64,000 bases of DNA, from contig NZ_UNRC01000002.1 of NCBI RefSeq assembly GCF_900537065.1, positions 36,342 through 100,341 on the forward strand, read 5' to 3'. The stretch is from Sphingorhabdus sp. Alg239-R122. GTDB lineage: Bacteria; Pseudomonadota; Alphaproteobacteria; Sphingomonadales; Sphingomonadaceae. Positions within the stretch are counted from its first letter, which is position 1, and the number at the start of each line of letters is the position of its first letter. This document shows positions 1 to 8,541 of the stretch, in pieces. Both the position numbers and the translations under genes were made by a program. The notes beneath the pieces were generated by a model. It was not told the origin of the DNA. It saw nothing but the letters and a program-made list of their open reading frames with translations, and made no database searches.

Positions 1-61
1 GCCCGGCCACTGCGCTTCCGGCGGACCCGCCCCCTATAACGATGATATCATATTCTGCCAT
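1..61 (-). CDS. GMC-type FAD oxidoreductase, N-terminal fragment
   Basis: Only the first 20 codons are inside the window; the gene runs off the left edge. Reading the minus strand from the ATG at 61, the peptide starts MAEYDIIVIGGGSAGS. The V-I-G-G-G-S-A-G-S stretch is the dinucleotide-binding (FAD) loop that opens glucose-methanol-choline oxidoreductases such as choline dehydrogenase. The family assignment therefore rests on this motif alone, and substrate cannot be inferred. It sits 35 bp downstream of the GNAT gene on the same strand and probably ends the long minus-strand run that begins near 7.2 kb. Confidence 0.6.
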   Translation of the reverse strand, partial: MAEYDIIVIGGGSAGSAVAG

Positions 62-96
62 GCGCTATCCTCTCACCGCAAGGTTTAACCGAGTGA

Positions 97-555
97 TTAA
101 ACAAGCGCAATCCGCTGCGTGATAACGGGGCGACCGGCGCCGTCAATTTCATGTCCGACAATGGAAAAGCCGCTTTTCAGGTTGCGGATAATCATCGCGT
201 TGTTGCTGGCCCGTGTGCGGGTTTCGATATGGGTGTAATCATGCGCTTGCGCCCATTGATGCTGCGCCAGCATCAGCTCACCGGCAATGCCCAGCCGCCG
301 TGCGCCGGGTACGACACCGCCCAGCCATGAATAGAACAGCGTAGGGCTGCGTTGATAACCCAGTTTGAAACCGAGCGGTTCTTCTTCATTACCTGTTATC
401 AGGTGCAACGCAGGGTAAACAAGACCGGGCAGCCTGTCTGTAAGGTAGGCCGGGTCAAAATCATCGAAAACCGCGCCGCATAAATCAGCCAGCATATCGG
501 CCTTATCCTTAACGGCATCATCAGTGATGGTCACGACTTTGCGGGTATGCGCCAT
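97..555 (-). CDS. GNAT family N-acetyltransferase
   Basis: A 152-residue protein with the GNAT core. Residues 82-95 (VPGARRLGIAGELM) form the acetyl-CoA pyrophosphate loop (R/Q-x-x-G-x-G/A), followed by a helix and by the late N118-N119 region and G-F at about 129-130, as in many acetyltransferases acting on amines. Length is normal for a single-domain GNAT. It starts 5 bp after the stop of the sterol-desaturase-family gene, so the two are very likely co-transcribed. The acceptor substrate is unknown. Confidence 0.72.
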   Translation of the reverse strand: MAHTRKVVTITDDAVKDKADMLADLCGAVFDDFDPAYLTDRLPGLVYPALHLITGNEEEPLGFKLGYQRSPTLFYSWLGGVVPGARRLGIAGELMLAQHQWAQAHDYTHIETRTRASNNAMIIRNLKSGFSIVGHEIDGAGRPVITQRIALV

Positions 556-560
556 GCCTT

Positions 561-1499
561 CTATTCAGCCGGTTCGGCAAATTCAGCCCGGAGCCGTGCC
601 TTGCTTTCCTGCATGGTTTTTGCGCGCCAGCGGTCCTTGATGATGTCGCTGGTGTCACGGCTGCCATCATGGCTCCACCCGGGCGGTTGAATAAGGTAGT
701 TCCACTTGTTTTTCAGACCCGGCGCGTTCCAGACATCTTTTGCAATACCCACCCACTCATGGAATGCTGCCCAGAGCAGATTGAAGCTGCCCAGCTGTTT
801 GACAATCCCGTACCGGATTTCTTCTTCATCGGTTTCCGGCACAAACGTTCCGAACATCCTGTCCCAGATGATGAAGACACCGGCATAATTGCTGTCAAGA
901 TAACGCGGATTGGTGGCATGATGCACGCGGTGATGGCTTGGCGTGTTCATCACCGCCTCAAACCAGCGCGGCATTTTGTCTATGGCTTCAGTGTGGATCC
1001 AGAACTGATAGACAAGATTGATGCCTGCGACAAAAGCAACCAGCAGGGGATGAAAGCCGAGCAGGAACAGAGGCAGGCTGATGATAAAACCGGGTGTCAG
1101 GATGTTGGTCCATGTCTGGCGCAGCGCGGTCGAGAGATTATAATGCTGGCTCGAATGGTGGATCACATGCGCGGCCCACATCCAGCGCATGCGGTGGCCC
1201 AGCCGGTGTTTGATATAATAGGCAAAATCGTCGACCACAAAGGCGAGTGGCCATGCCCACCAAACAAAGCTGAAATCGAAAATCCGATACTGGTACACCC
1301 ACATCGCAATGGCAAACATAATACCGGCGGTGAGCGCGCCCGCAATGGTCGAACCCAGACCCAGCAGAAGTGAGGTCAGCGTATCCCGCGCTTCATAGCT
1401 GCGCCGGTTGCGCGCGCGGATGATGAATATCTCAAGGAGTATCAGGATAATAAATCCTGGCACTGCAAGTTCGGTAGGGCTGGGTAGATTCGGTTCCAT
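561..1499 (-). CDS. sterol desaturase / fatty acid hydroxylase family membrane enzyme
   Basis: A 312-residue integral membrane protein with the histidine clusters that bind the di-iron centre of this superfamily: H98-x3-H102, H111-x2-H114-H115 with H119, and H189-H190-x2-H193-H194. Hydrophobic helices lie at roughly 12-28, 45-70 and 75-95, with another pair at 135-168. Such enzymes use O2 to hydroxylate or desaturate lipid substrates at the cytoplasmic membrane. The substrate (fatty acid, hopanoid, carotenoid or ether lipid) cannot be told from sequence. It lies between a small membrane protein gene (10 bp gap) and the GNAT gene (5 bp gap). Confidence 0.85.
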   Translation of the reverse strand: MEPNLPSPTELAVPGFIILILLEIFIIRARNRRSYEARDTLTSLLLGLGSTIAGALTAGIMFAIAMWVYQYRIFDFSFVWWAWPLAFVVDDFAYYIKHRLGHRMRWMWAAHVIHHSSQHYNLSTALRQTWTNILTPGFIISLPLFLLGFHPLLVAFVAGINLVYQFWIHTEAIDKMPRWFEAVMNTPSHHRVHHATNPRYLDSNYAGVFIIWDRMFGTFVPETDEEEIRYGIVKQLGSFNLLWAAFHEWVGIAKDVWNAPGLKNKWNYLIQPPGWSHDGSRDTSDIIKDRWRAKTMQESKARLRAEFAEPAE

Positions 1500-1509
1500 A
1501 AGCGCTTGC

Positions 1510-1890
1510 TTACATCAATGTCAGCAACTTGTCAGCATCTTCTTCCGTGAGCATGAAAGAGACGCGTCCAAAACTGAGTTCGCCGCTGTCCACCATGTGG
1601 GCATTTCCGTCCTGGACAATTCTGAGTGGCCGCACGACCTTGCGCAGTGCGAACTGTGCCCCGTGGCGTTTGACAAGTGCGATGTCATCGTCTGCACCGT
1701 GCACGACTGCCGCGGCGCCATCGGTTGACAATATCGCCCAGCTGGCTTCGAAACCGGACAGGTTGTCTTCGGCCAATCGCATGGCGTGTGCGGAATCTCT
1801 CAGTGCCGCTTCCCCGAGCCGAAGATAATGGACAAGCGCCGCTACGGCAAAAATCGCGATCAAAGAACCTGCAAGTACGAGCCAGTCCAT
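1510..1890 (-). CDS. conserved hypothetical, single N-terminal membrane helix
   Basis: A 126-residue protein that I do not recognise. Residues 4-21 are one hydrophobic helix (VLAGSLIAIFAVAALVHY), followed by a helical acidic/basic stretch and then a beta-rich C-terminal half that reads like a small PH-like or SRPBCC-like fold (alternating hydrophobics around residues 60-110). It is probably anchored in the inner membrane with the soluble part on one side. It is packed tightly (6 and 10 bp gaps) between the TIGR01244 gene and the desaturase gene, which supports it being a real operon member rather than a chance frame. Confidence 0.6.
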   Translation of the reverse strand: MDWLVLAGSLIAIFAVAALVHYLRLGEAALRDSAHAMRLAEDNLSGFEASWAILSTDGAAAVVHGADDDIALVKRHGAQFALRKVVRPLRIVQDGNAHMVDSGELSFGRVSFMLTEEDADKLLTLM

Positions 1891-1896
1891 CGGGCG

Positions 1897-2439
1897 TCAG
1901 CTGCCGCCTGCTGCCAATGCGTCGAGCATCGGACGGACCGGGCTCAGGTCATAGCCTGCCTTGGCCGCATCGGCGGAAAGGCGGGCCGGATTTGCGCCCT
2001 GCTTTGCCTGAGACAGCGCCCATAACAGCGTTGAGCGTGTGCCGGAACGGCAATAGGCAAGCACCCTGCCTTCACTTTTTTCAAGCGCATCAATCATCGC
2101 ATCCACCTGCGGCATTGAAAAACCGCTATGCGTGACCGGAATGGCGACATAGTCGATGCCCGCTGCTTTTGCCGCGGCTTCTATATCCGCACCCGGTGTC
2201 TGGTCCTCGGCTTCGCCATCGGGACGATTGTTGATGATCAGCGTAACGCCGTCTTCCTTGGCAGCGGCCACCTGATCCAGGGTGATTTGCGGAGACACGC
2301 GCATGGTGTCAGTGAGCGGTCTGAACATTGTCGTTTCCTTTTGCGTCTCGGCTGGTTGTTCTGTCTGTTCGGGCGCATTGCCCTGACATGCTGTCAGCGT
2401 TGCACATATCGCAATGGCCATAGCAAGGCTTTTCTTCAT
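1897..2439 (-). CDS. TIGR01244 family phosphatase/sulfurtransferase-like lipoprotein
   Basis: From the ATG at 2439 the protein is 180 residues. It opens with a lipoprotein signal peptide (lipobox LTAC, Cys18), then a TIGR01244 / dual-specificity-phosphatase-like domain. Key features are N-R-P-D-G-E at 71-76 and the active-site loop Y-C-R-S-G-T-R-S with Cys130. Elsewhere this family is cytosolic or fused to metallo-beta-lactamase domains, so a lipidated, periplasmic copy is less usual. I chose this start over an upstream one because its ATG overlaps the preceding lipoprotein gene's stop (ATGA), implying translational coupling, and because it places the signal peptide at the N-terminus. The substrate is unknown. 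Confidence 0.75.
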   Translation of the reverse strand: MKKSLAMAIAICATLTACQGNAPEQTEQPAETQKETTMFRPLTDTMRVSPQITLDQVAAAKEDGVTLIINNRPDGEAEDQTPGADIEAAAKAAGIDYVAIPVTHSGFSMPQVDAMIDALEKSEGRVLAYCRSGTRSTLLWALSQAKQGANPARLSADAAKAGYDLSPVRPMLDALAAGGS

Positions 2440-2849
2440 GGCACCGTCTCCGCTTCGCCCATAATCTCCCATACTTCGGATATGGCCGTCAGCAGTGGCG
2501 TGTTTCCGGCATAGCTGCGGCGTAATGCCGCATGTGCATCGGGCAACCCTGTACAGTTTTCATCTATCATTTTGCGCAGGAATGCGCCGCGTTCAGTATC
2601 ATAGGGCTCTTCGCCGCTAAAATGCCCGCACGCCTGTGTTTTGGTGATGAACACGCGGATATCGTGTGGAATGCCGGGGTTGCGTGTGTCGTTGTAGAAA
2701 TCTTTCCATGGCCCGGCCCTGGTTATGCCGCTGTCATTCCCGTCTGCGACAGGTGATGGCGCTATATCGGCCTTGTCCGCTGTCTGGCAGGCGGCAAGCA
2801 GCATCAGGCTGGTCAGCGCCGCATATCTGAATTTGCGAGAATGTTTCAT
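2436..2849 (-). CDS. hypothetical lipoprotein
   Basis: A 137-residue protein with a clear lipoprotein signal (basic start, hydrophobic stretch, lipobox LAAC with Cys21). The mature part has cysteines near 74 and 100 and no domain I recognise. Its ATG overlaps the recQ stop (ATGA) and its own stop overlaps the next gene's ATG in the same way, so three genes are linked by 4-bp overlaps. That a helicase gene is coupled to two lipoprotein genes probably reflects operon packing rather than a shared task. Confidence 0.65.
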   Translation of the reverse strand: MKHSRKFRYAALTSLMLLAACQTADKADIAPSPVADGNDSGITRAGPWKDFYNDTRNPGIPHDIRVFITKTQACGHFSGEEPYDTERGAFLRKMIDENCTGLPDAHAALRRSYAGNTPLLTAISEVWEIMGEAETVP

Positions 2850-4615
2850 GCCCCATGCTCCAGAATTACTTCCAGAAACGCTGTACCATAATTTTCGAGC
2901 TTGCGCGCGCCAATGCCGGGAAGTTCCGATAGTGCGCTGAGCGTCTGCGGCTTGAAGCCCGTCATATCGCGCAATACGCTGTCGTGGAAAACCACATAGG
3001 GCGGCACGCCTTGCTCTTGCGCCAGCTGCGTTCTGAGCGCGCGCAATGCATCGAACAGCGGATCGCCCACGGGATTGGGAGAGCTGCCGCGAGGACGCTT
3101 TTTGCTTTTGCGCTTTGGCGGCTCGATAATGGCCACCTCTGCCTCGCCTTTCAAAATGGCACGAGCCCCGGGGCCGAACATCAACCCGCCATGCTCGGTA
3201 TTGCGCAGCGCATCGCGCATCAGCAGCGAGCGTGACACCGGTTTGATAAGCGGAGCGTCCTCTGCGCCAACAATATCATAGACAGATAGCTGGTCGTGGC
3301 GGCGGCTCAGGATTTTTTCATCCTGCCGCCCGGTCAGCACCGCTTCAAGATAATTGACGCCATAGCTTTCGCCCGTGCGGTAAACGGCGGAGAGGAACTT
3401 ACGCGACAATTCGGTAACATCGCGTGTTTCGGGTGCGCTAAGGCAATTGTCGCAATTGCCGCACGTGGTGGGCGGATCTTCGCCAAAATGCCTGAGCAGG
3501 ACAGCGCGCCGACATGTGGCCGTTTCCACCAGCGCGCCGAGTGTAGACAGGCGTGTGCGCTCGTTCTTCTGGCGCGTATCGTCCACTTCACTGAGCCGTT
3601 GCCTTGCGCGCGCGAAATCTTCCGCGCCCCAGAAAAGATGCGCTTCGGCAGGGTCGCCGTCACGGCCAGCACGGCCTGTTTCCTGGTAATAGGCCTCGAT
3701 CGATTTGGGCAGGCCTGCGTGTGCGACAAAGCGCACATCGGGTTTGTCGATGCCCATGCCGAACGCGATAGTGGCCACCATCACCATATCTTCGGACGCG
3801 ACAAAGTCGGCTTGATTCTGCGCACGGATTTCAGGGGCCAGCCCGGCATGATAAGCCCGGGCATTGCGGCCTGTTTTTGCGATCTGCGCCGCCATTTTTT
3901 CGGTGGCCGCGCGGGTGGGCGCATAGATGATTCCAGGGCCGGTATTGCTGGCTACCAGATCGCCAATCTGCCGCGTCAGCCCCTGCCGCGGGCTGATGGT
4001 ATAACGGATATTGGGGCGGTCGAAACCGGCAATGACCAGGCCGTCTTCTTCTATGCCCAGCTGTTTCAATATATCGCCGCGTGTATGTGCGTTGGCCGTG
4101 GCCGTTAGCGCGAGGCGCGGAACATCCGCAAACTGGTCGAGCAGCGGGCGCAGCAGGCGGTAGTCCGGGCGAAAGTCATGCCCCCATTCGGATACGCAAT
4201 GTGCTTCATCAATTGCGAACAGCGCTACTTTCGTGCTCGCCAGAAGGTTGCGGAAACTGTCCTGGGAAGCGCGCTCGGGCGCAGCGTAAAGCAGGTCGAG
4301 TTCACCTGCGCGCAGCCGCGCGATGGTTTCCTCGCGGTTACTGTCGGCGGATGTAAGCGTTGCGGCGTGAATGCCGACTGCTTCGGCGCTCCGTAGCTGG
4401 TCATGCATCAAAGCGATCAGCGGCGATATGACCACCACCGTTCCGTTGAGTGCGGTCGCGGGCAGCTGATAACATAGCGATTTGCCCGCACCGGTCGGCA
4501 TGATGGTGAGTGTGTTTTTTCCCGTCATGACACGGCCCAGCACATCCGCTTGCCGCCCGCGAAAGCTGTCATAGCCGAAAGTGGATTTAAGAAGGGGAAG
4601 CAGGTCGGAAGTCAC
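2846..4615 (-). CDS. recQ: ATP-dependent DNA helicase RecQ
   Basis: A superfamily-2 3'-5' helicase of about 589 residues from the GTG at 4615. Walker A PTGAGKS is at 40-46, the DEAH box (D136-E-A-H) follows, then the motif IV-VI region with the QETGRAGRDG signature, a four-cysteine zinc site (C..CGNCDNC) near 355-385, a winged-helix region and a C-terminal HRDC domain (about 515-589). The frame stays open to a TTG at 4687, but those 24 residues do not resemble RecQ and no Shine-Dalgarno supports them. Typical RecQ length is about 600. It acts in recombination and fork repair. It lies downstream of the Atm1-type exporter gene. Confidence 0.93.
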   Translation of the reverse strand: MTSDLLPLLKSTFGYDSFRGRQADVLGRVMTGKNTLTIMPTGAGKSLCYQLPATALNGTVVVISPLIALMHDQLRSAEAVGIHAATLTSADSNREETIARLRAGELDLLYAAPERASQDSFRNLLASTKVALFAIDEAHCVSEWGHDFRPDYRLLRPLLDQFADVPRLALTATANAHTRGDILKQLGIEEDGLVIAGFDRPNIRYTISPRQGLTRQIGDLVASNTGPGIIYAPTRAATEKMAAQIAKTGRNARAYHAGLAPEIRAQNQADFVASEDMVMVATIAFGMGIDKPDVRFVAHAGLPKSIEAYYQETGRAGRDGDPAEAHLFWGAEDFARARQRLSEVDDTRQKNERTRLSTLGALVETATCRRAVLLRHFGEDPPTTCGNCDNCLSAPETRDVTELSRKFLSAVYRTGESYGVNYLEAVLTGRQDEKILSRRHDQLSVYDIVGAEDAPLIKPVSRSLLMRDALRNTEHGGLMFGPGARAILKGEAEVAIIEPPKRKSKKRPRGSSPNPVGDPLFDALRALRTQLAQEQGVPPYVVFHDSVLRDMTGFKPQTLSALSELPGIGARKLENYGTAFLEVILEHGA

Positions 4616-4710
4616 GCCCGGTTGGTAGCGGGGTGAAGCGGCAGGGTGAAGGGGGAATATGGGCTGTGCAAAAATAATCCCGTGCAAGCATTAGCAGGCG
4701 GTGACAGAAA

Positions 4711-6519
4711 TCAGGCTTCCGCCGCTTCCTGCGCCTGTCTTTCCCACATTTCGGTATACAACCCGTTTTCGCCAAGCAGGTCGCGGTGGGTGCCGCGCTC
4801 GGCCACTGCGCCGTCTTTCAGCACCAGTATCTCATCGGCATGGGTAATGGTGGATAGCCTGTGCGCGATAGTGATGGTGGTGCGACCCTCTGCGACGCCG
4901 CGCAGAGTGGTCAGGATTTCGGCTTCGGTGCGACTGTCAAGCGCGGAAGTTGCCTCGTCCAGTATCAATATGGGCGGATCTTTCACTAATGTCCGCGCGA
5001 TCGCCACGCGTTGTTTTTCACCACCCGAAAGCTTGAGCCCGCGCTCACCCACCTGTGTATCATATCCTTGTGGCAGTGCCTGTATGAAGCCTGCTATCGC
5101 CGCGCCCTGTGCGCCGCGTTCAATGTCTGATGACCCTGCACCGGCGCGGCCATAGGCGATATTATAGCCGATAGAGTCATTGAACAGCACTGTATCCTGC
5201 GGCACGATGCCAATGGCGGAGCGCAGGCTTTGCTGCGTGACATGGCCAATATCCTGCCCGTCAATTTCGATGCGTCCCTGCTGCGGGTCATAAAAGCGGT
5301 AGAGCAATCGCGCGATCGTCGATTTGCCTGCGCCCGATGGCCCGACAATAGCCAGCGTTTTGCCTGCGGGTACTTCGAAACTCAGGCCGTTGAGAATCTG
5401 GCGTTCATCATTATAGCCAAAATGCACATCGGTGAAGCGGATGGCAGGGCTGTCTATGCTGAGCGGCTTTGCATCCGGTGCATCGACCACTTCGGAATCG
5501 GTATCGATCAGGTCAAACATCGCCTGCATGTCGACCACGCCCTGCCGGATCATCCGGTACACCATGCCGAGCAGGTCAAGCGGCCGGAACAACTGCATCA
5601 GCAATGTGTTGATAAGCACCAGGTCACCCACGGTGAAGCGTCCCTCTGACCAGCCCCAGACCGAATAGGCCATGGCGGCGAACATCATGAGATTGGTGAT
5701 GAGTGACTGACCTATATTGAGGAGGGCGAGCGAATTTTCTGACTTTATGGCGGCCTGTGCATATTCGCGTGCGGCTGTGTCATAGCGCTGTGCTTCACGG
5801 TCTTCCGCACCAAAATATTTGACGGTTTCATAGTTGAGCAACGAGTCGACCGCGCGGCCCAATGCCTGCCCGTCCATACTATTCATTTCGGCGCGCAGTG
5901 CATTGCGCCAGTCGGTCACGCGCTGGGTAAATATGATATAGGCCGCCACCATCACCAAAGTGGCCACCACCAGTCCGGCGCCAAATTTCACGCCGAAAAT
6001 TACGAGTACGGCGGTCAGTTCGATCGCGGTGGGGGCAATGTTGAAAAGCAGGAAATAGAGCATGGTATCGATGCTTTTCGTGCCGCGTTCGATAATCTTG
6101 GTAATCTCACCCGTACGCCGTGACAGGTGGAAACGCAGCGACAAGCGGTGGAGGCGGCGGAACACATGCGATGCAAGGTTCTGTGTTGCGGTTTGGCCCA
6201 CTTTTTCAAAGGCGATATTGCGAATATTGTCCGACAGTACGGCGGCAAACCGTGCGCCTGCATAGGCGGCAACAAAGGCAAAAAGCAACGCTAGCGCTGC
6301 CTGCGCTCCCTCAGTCATATTGTCGACCACGGCCTTATAGGCGAATGGCATTGTGAGGATAATCGCCTTGCTCACCAGCACCAACGCCAGCGCGATGATG
6401 ATGCGGATACGCAGCGCCGCCGCGTCCTTTGGCCATAAATAGGGCAGGAAGCGCCTCAGCGTTGGCCAGATATTATCGGGCAGCTTTGTGTCTTTGGGGC
6501 TGTTTTCCTGAGGCGGCAT
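4711..6519 (-). CDS. Atm1-type ABC exporter (heavy metal / glutathione conjugate)
   Basis: A 602-residue ABC half-transporter: transmembrane domain over about 35-320, nucleotide-binding domain over about 358-590. Walker A GPSGAGKS is at 393-400, the signature LSGGEK at 498-503, Walker B with DEATSALD at 521-528, and the switch His at 553. The sequence around 95-160 (SDNIRNIAFEKVG, RFHLSRRTGEI) is characteristic of the Atm1/HMT1 subfamily, which includes the structurally characterised Novosphingobium Atm1. That family exports glutathione derivatives linked to metal detoxification and Fe-S homeostasis. It functions as a homodimer in the inner membrane. It lies 53 bp downstream of the HAD gene. 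Confidence 0.9.
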   Translation of the reverse strand: MPPQENSPKDTKLPDNIWPTLRRFLPYLWPKDAAALRIRIIIALALVLVSKAIILTMPFAYKAVVDNMTEGAQAALALLFAFVAAYAGARFAAVLSDNIRNIAFEKVGQTATQNLASHVFRRLHRLSLRFHLSRRTGEITKIIERGTKSIDTMLYFLLFNIAPTAIELTAVLVIFGVKFGAGLVVATLVMVAAYIIFTQRVTDWRNALRAEMNSMDGQALGRAVDSLLNYETVKYFGAEDREAQRYDTAAREYAQAAIKSENSLALLNIGQSLITNLMMFAAMAYSVWGWSEGRFTVGDLVLINTLLMQLFRPLDLLGMVYRMIRQGVVDMQAMFDLIDTDSEVVDAPDAKPLSIDSPAIRFTDVHFGYNDERQILNGLSFEVPAGKTLAIVGPSGAGKSTIARLLYRFYDPQQGRIEIDGQDIGHVTQQSLRSAIGIVPQDTVLFNDSIGYNIAYGRAGAGSSDIERGAQGAAIAGFIQALPQGYDTQVGERGLKLSGGEKQRVAIARTLVKDPPILILDEATSALDSRTEAEILTTLRGVAEGRTTITIAHRLSTITHADEILVLKDGAVAERGTHRDLLGENGLYTEMWERQAQEAAEA

Positions 6520-6572
6520 TTGCCTTTAATGGGGTTTTCATATGCAGCTGCCAAGTGCGCCCATAATATTAT

Positions 6573-7241
6573 TCAGTTCCAGTCATGGATGGGCCAGCCG
6601 CGTGAGACGGCTTCGCGTCGCAGCGCCGCCGAAGGATTGGTGGCAACCGGATGGTCGGCAAATTCGAGCATCGGCATATCGGAAATATGGTCGCTATAGG
6701 CGCGAATATCGCAATTTTCACGCACCAGCTCCTCGCGATCCATCCACGCCCTTATTTTGCGCAGTTTGGCTTCATCATAGCAGTTTTCGTTTATGATACG
6801 CGCCACGACCTGTGTACCATCCTGTTCAAGTTCGGTGGCGATCACATCATCAAAGCCAAGCCGGGCGGCAATGGCATCTACATAAAGATGATAGCTGGCC
6901 GTCGCCAACACCAGCCGATATCCATTCTCCCGGTCAGTTTCGATCTGTGCTATCGCTTCGGCATAGCTGTTATCTGCAATGGTACGCGCAGAGTATTCAT
7001 CAATCTGCTGCTCGACATCACGCCTGTCGAACCGCCCGCCGATCAGCAGCGTGAGATTAAGCTCTTTCAGCTTCGCGCGTGAAATGATCTTGAGCGCGTA
7101 GAGGCTCATCCACAACAGGGCGAGCGGTGCAAGCACAAGCCGCCAGGGTGCTTTACGCAACGCGGCAAACATCAAAAATGGTGTGTAGGTGCCTGACCGC
7201 GTGATGGTTCGGTCCATATCGTAAATTGCGATTTTCTGCAT
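6573..7241 (-). CDS. HAD-IB family phosphatase
   Basis: A 222-residue haloacid-dehalogenase-type hydrolase. The nucleophile loop D8-M-D10-R-T is near the N-terminus, motif II is T-A-S (in ATASYHLY), a Lys lies in the AKLRKI region, and motif III is the S-D-H-x-x-D-M-P acidic loop. The insert after motif I carries hydrophobic helices (about 20-55), as in HAD-IB (SerB-like) proteins that associate with membranes. I start at 7241 because AAGG precedes that ATG; an ATG five codons upstream (7256) has no ribosome-binding site. It is the first gene of the minus-strand run and is divergent from the Mla operon. Substrate unknown. Confidence 0.8.
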   Translation of the reverse strand: MQKIAIYDMDRTITRSGTYTPFLMFAALRKAPWRLVLAPLALLWMSLYALKIISRAKLKELNLTLLIGGRFDRRDVEQQIDEYSARTIADNSYAEAIAQIETDRENGYRLVLATASYHLYVDAIAARLGFDDVIATELEQDGTQVVARIINENCYDEAKLRKIRAWMDREELVRENCDIRAYSDHISDMPMLEFADHPVATNPSAALRREAVSRGWPIHDWN

Positions 7242-7415
7242 AAAGCCTTTTTGCATTGCGGTGCAGGCCTGACAATCTGTTTCTGATCGTCATGCGATAT
7301 GCGCGGCTTTTATATTGAAAGCGCATTGCACAAGGTTTGTGGCCAGGGGTCGGTGGTGAAGGGCCGGTGGTGAAGGGGTTGTGGTTATGCGCGTTTTACC
7401 GCAAAGGTATATGCC

Positions 7416-8528
7416 ATGGGTAGAGCAGCCGATTTTACTATTGATACGCTGGATGACGGCACCCAGCGCGTGCTGTTTTCAGGCGATCTGGATATCGCGG
7501 ATATTGGCGGCCTTTCCCAGCAATTGGATGCAATTGAGGGGCCCGTAACCGAAGTTGATATTTCCGGTGTGGAGAAAATGGACACGGTCGGTGCCTGGCT
7601 TTGCTACCGGCTTGCCCGCGACCATGGCGCAACCATTGCCGGCGAAGACAATGACCAGGGCCGCCTGATCGAAGCAGTGGGCAACGCCGATAATGGCGGG
7701 ACAATTCGTGAAAAACGGCCAATCCCCCCGATTTACGCCATGAAAAAAACCGGCGAGGCCGTGCTTTTGGCACTGACGACCTTTGTCGGGATGATCAGCT
7801 TTTTCGGTGGGCTTGTGCGTTCGTTTTTCGCTGTATTGTTGCACCCAGGCCGCTTCCGGTTCAAGGCGCTGGTGCGGCAGTTTGAGCTGGTGGGCGTTAG
7901 CGCACTGGGCATTATCGGGCTGATGAGCTTCCTGATCGGCATCGTGATCGCGCAACAGGGCGCGGTGCAACTCAGGCAGTTTGGCGCGGAAGTCTATACC
8001 ATCAATCTGGTGGGCCGCCTGACCCTGCGCGAACTGGGCGTGTTGATGACCGCGATCATGGTGGCGGGTCGTTCGGGATCGGCGTTTGCGGCGCAGCTTG
8101 GCACGATGAAGCTGACCGAGGAAGTCGATGCGATGCGCACTATTGGCGTCTCACCGATGGAAGCGCTGGTGCTGCCACGCTTTCTGGCAAGCGTACTCAT
8201 GATGCCGCTTCTGGGGTTTTATGCGTGTATAATGGCAATGATTGGCGGCGGACTCTTAAGCTGGATTTCGCTGGATATTCCGCCTGCGACGTTTGTGCAG
8301 CGTATCCGTGAAGTCGTTCCACTCTATGATGTTTGGGTCGGCCTTATAAAGGCACCCGTATTTGGCGCGATCATCGCGCTCTCGGGTTGTTTTCAGGGGA
8401 TGCAGGTTAAGGGCAATGCCGAGGAAGTCGGCCTTAGGACCACGGCAGCGGTGGTGCAGGCGATCTTCATGGTGATCGTGCTTGATGCGTTTTTTGCGGT
8501 ATTCTTTACCTGGGTCGGCTGGGCATAG
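7416..8528 (+). CDS. mlaE: MlaE-type lipid ABC permease with N-terminal STAS domain
   Basis: A 370-residue protein. Residues about 1-95 form a STAS (MlaB-like) domain, and about 105-370 form the MlaE permease with helices and the conserved V-A-G-R-S-G-S-A region near 215. E. coli MlaE is about 260 residues with a separate MlaB, so this is the fused form frequent in alphaproteobacteria. The complex moves phospholipid between the inner membrane and the periplasmic carrier and keeps the outer membrane asymmetric. An AAAGG element stands 8 bp before the ATG. It is first in the operon mlaE-mlaF-mlaD-lipoprotein. Confidence 0.9.
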   Translation: MGRAADFTIDTLDDGTQRVLFSGDLDIADIGGLSQQLDAIEGPVTEVDISGVEKMDTVGAWLCYRLARDHGATIAGEDNDQGRLIEAVGNADNGGTIREKRPIPPIYAMKKTGEAVLLALTTFVGMISFFGGLVRSFFAVLLHPGRFRFKALVRQFELVGVSALGIIGLMSFLIGIVIAQQGAVQLRQFGAEVYTINLVGRLTLRELGVLMTAIMVAGRSGSAFAAQLGTMKLTEEVDAMRTIGVSPMEALVLPRFLASVLMMPLLGFYACIMAMIGGGLLSWISLDIPPATFVQRIREVVPLYDVWVGLIKAPVFGAIIALSGCFQGMQVKGNAEEVGLRTTAAVVQAIFMVIVLDAFFAVFFTWVGWA

Positions 8529-8541
8529 GGGTGATCTGGGC

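Noticed and set aside
3296-4108. 270-codon open frame antisense to recQ
   Set aside because: It lies wholly inside the recQ coding region, has a codon pattern and composition (Cys, Arg, His excess) expected of an antisense shadow, and shows no recognisable domain.
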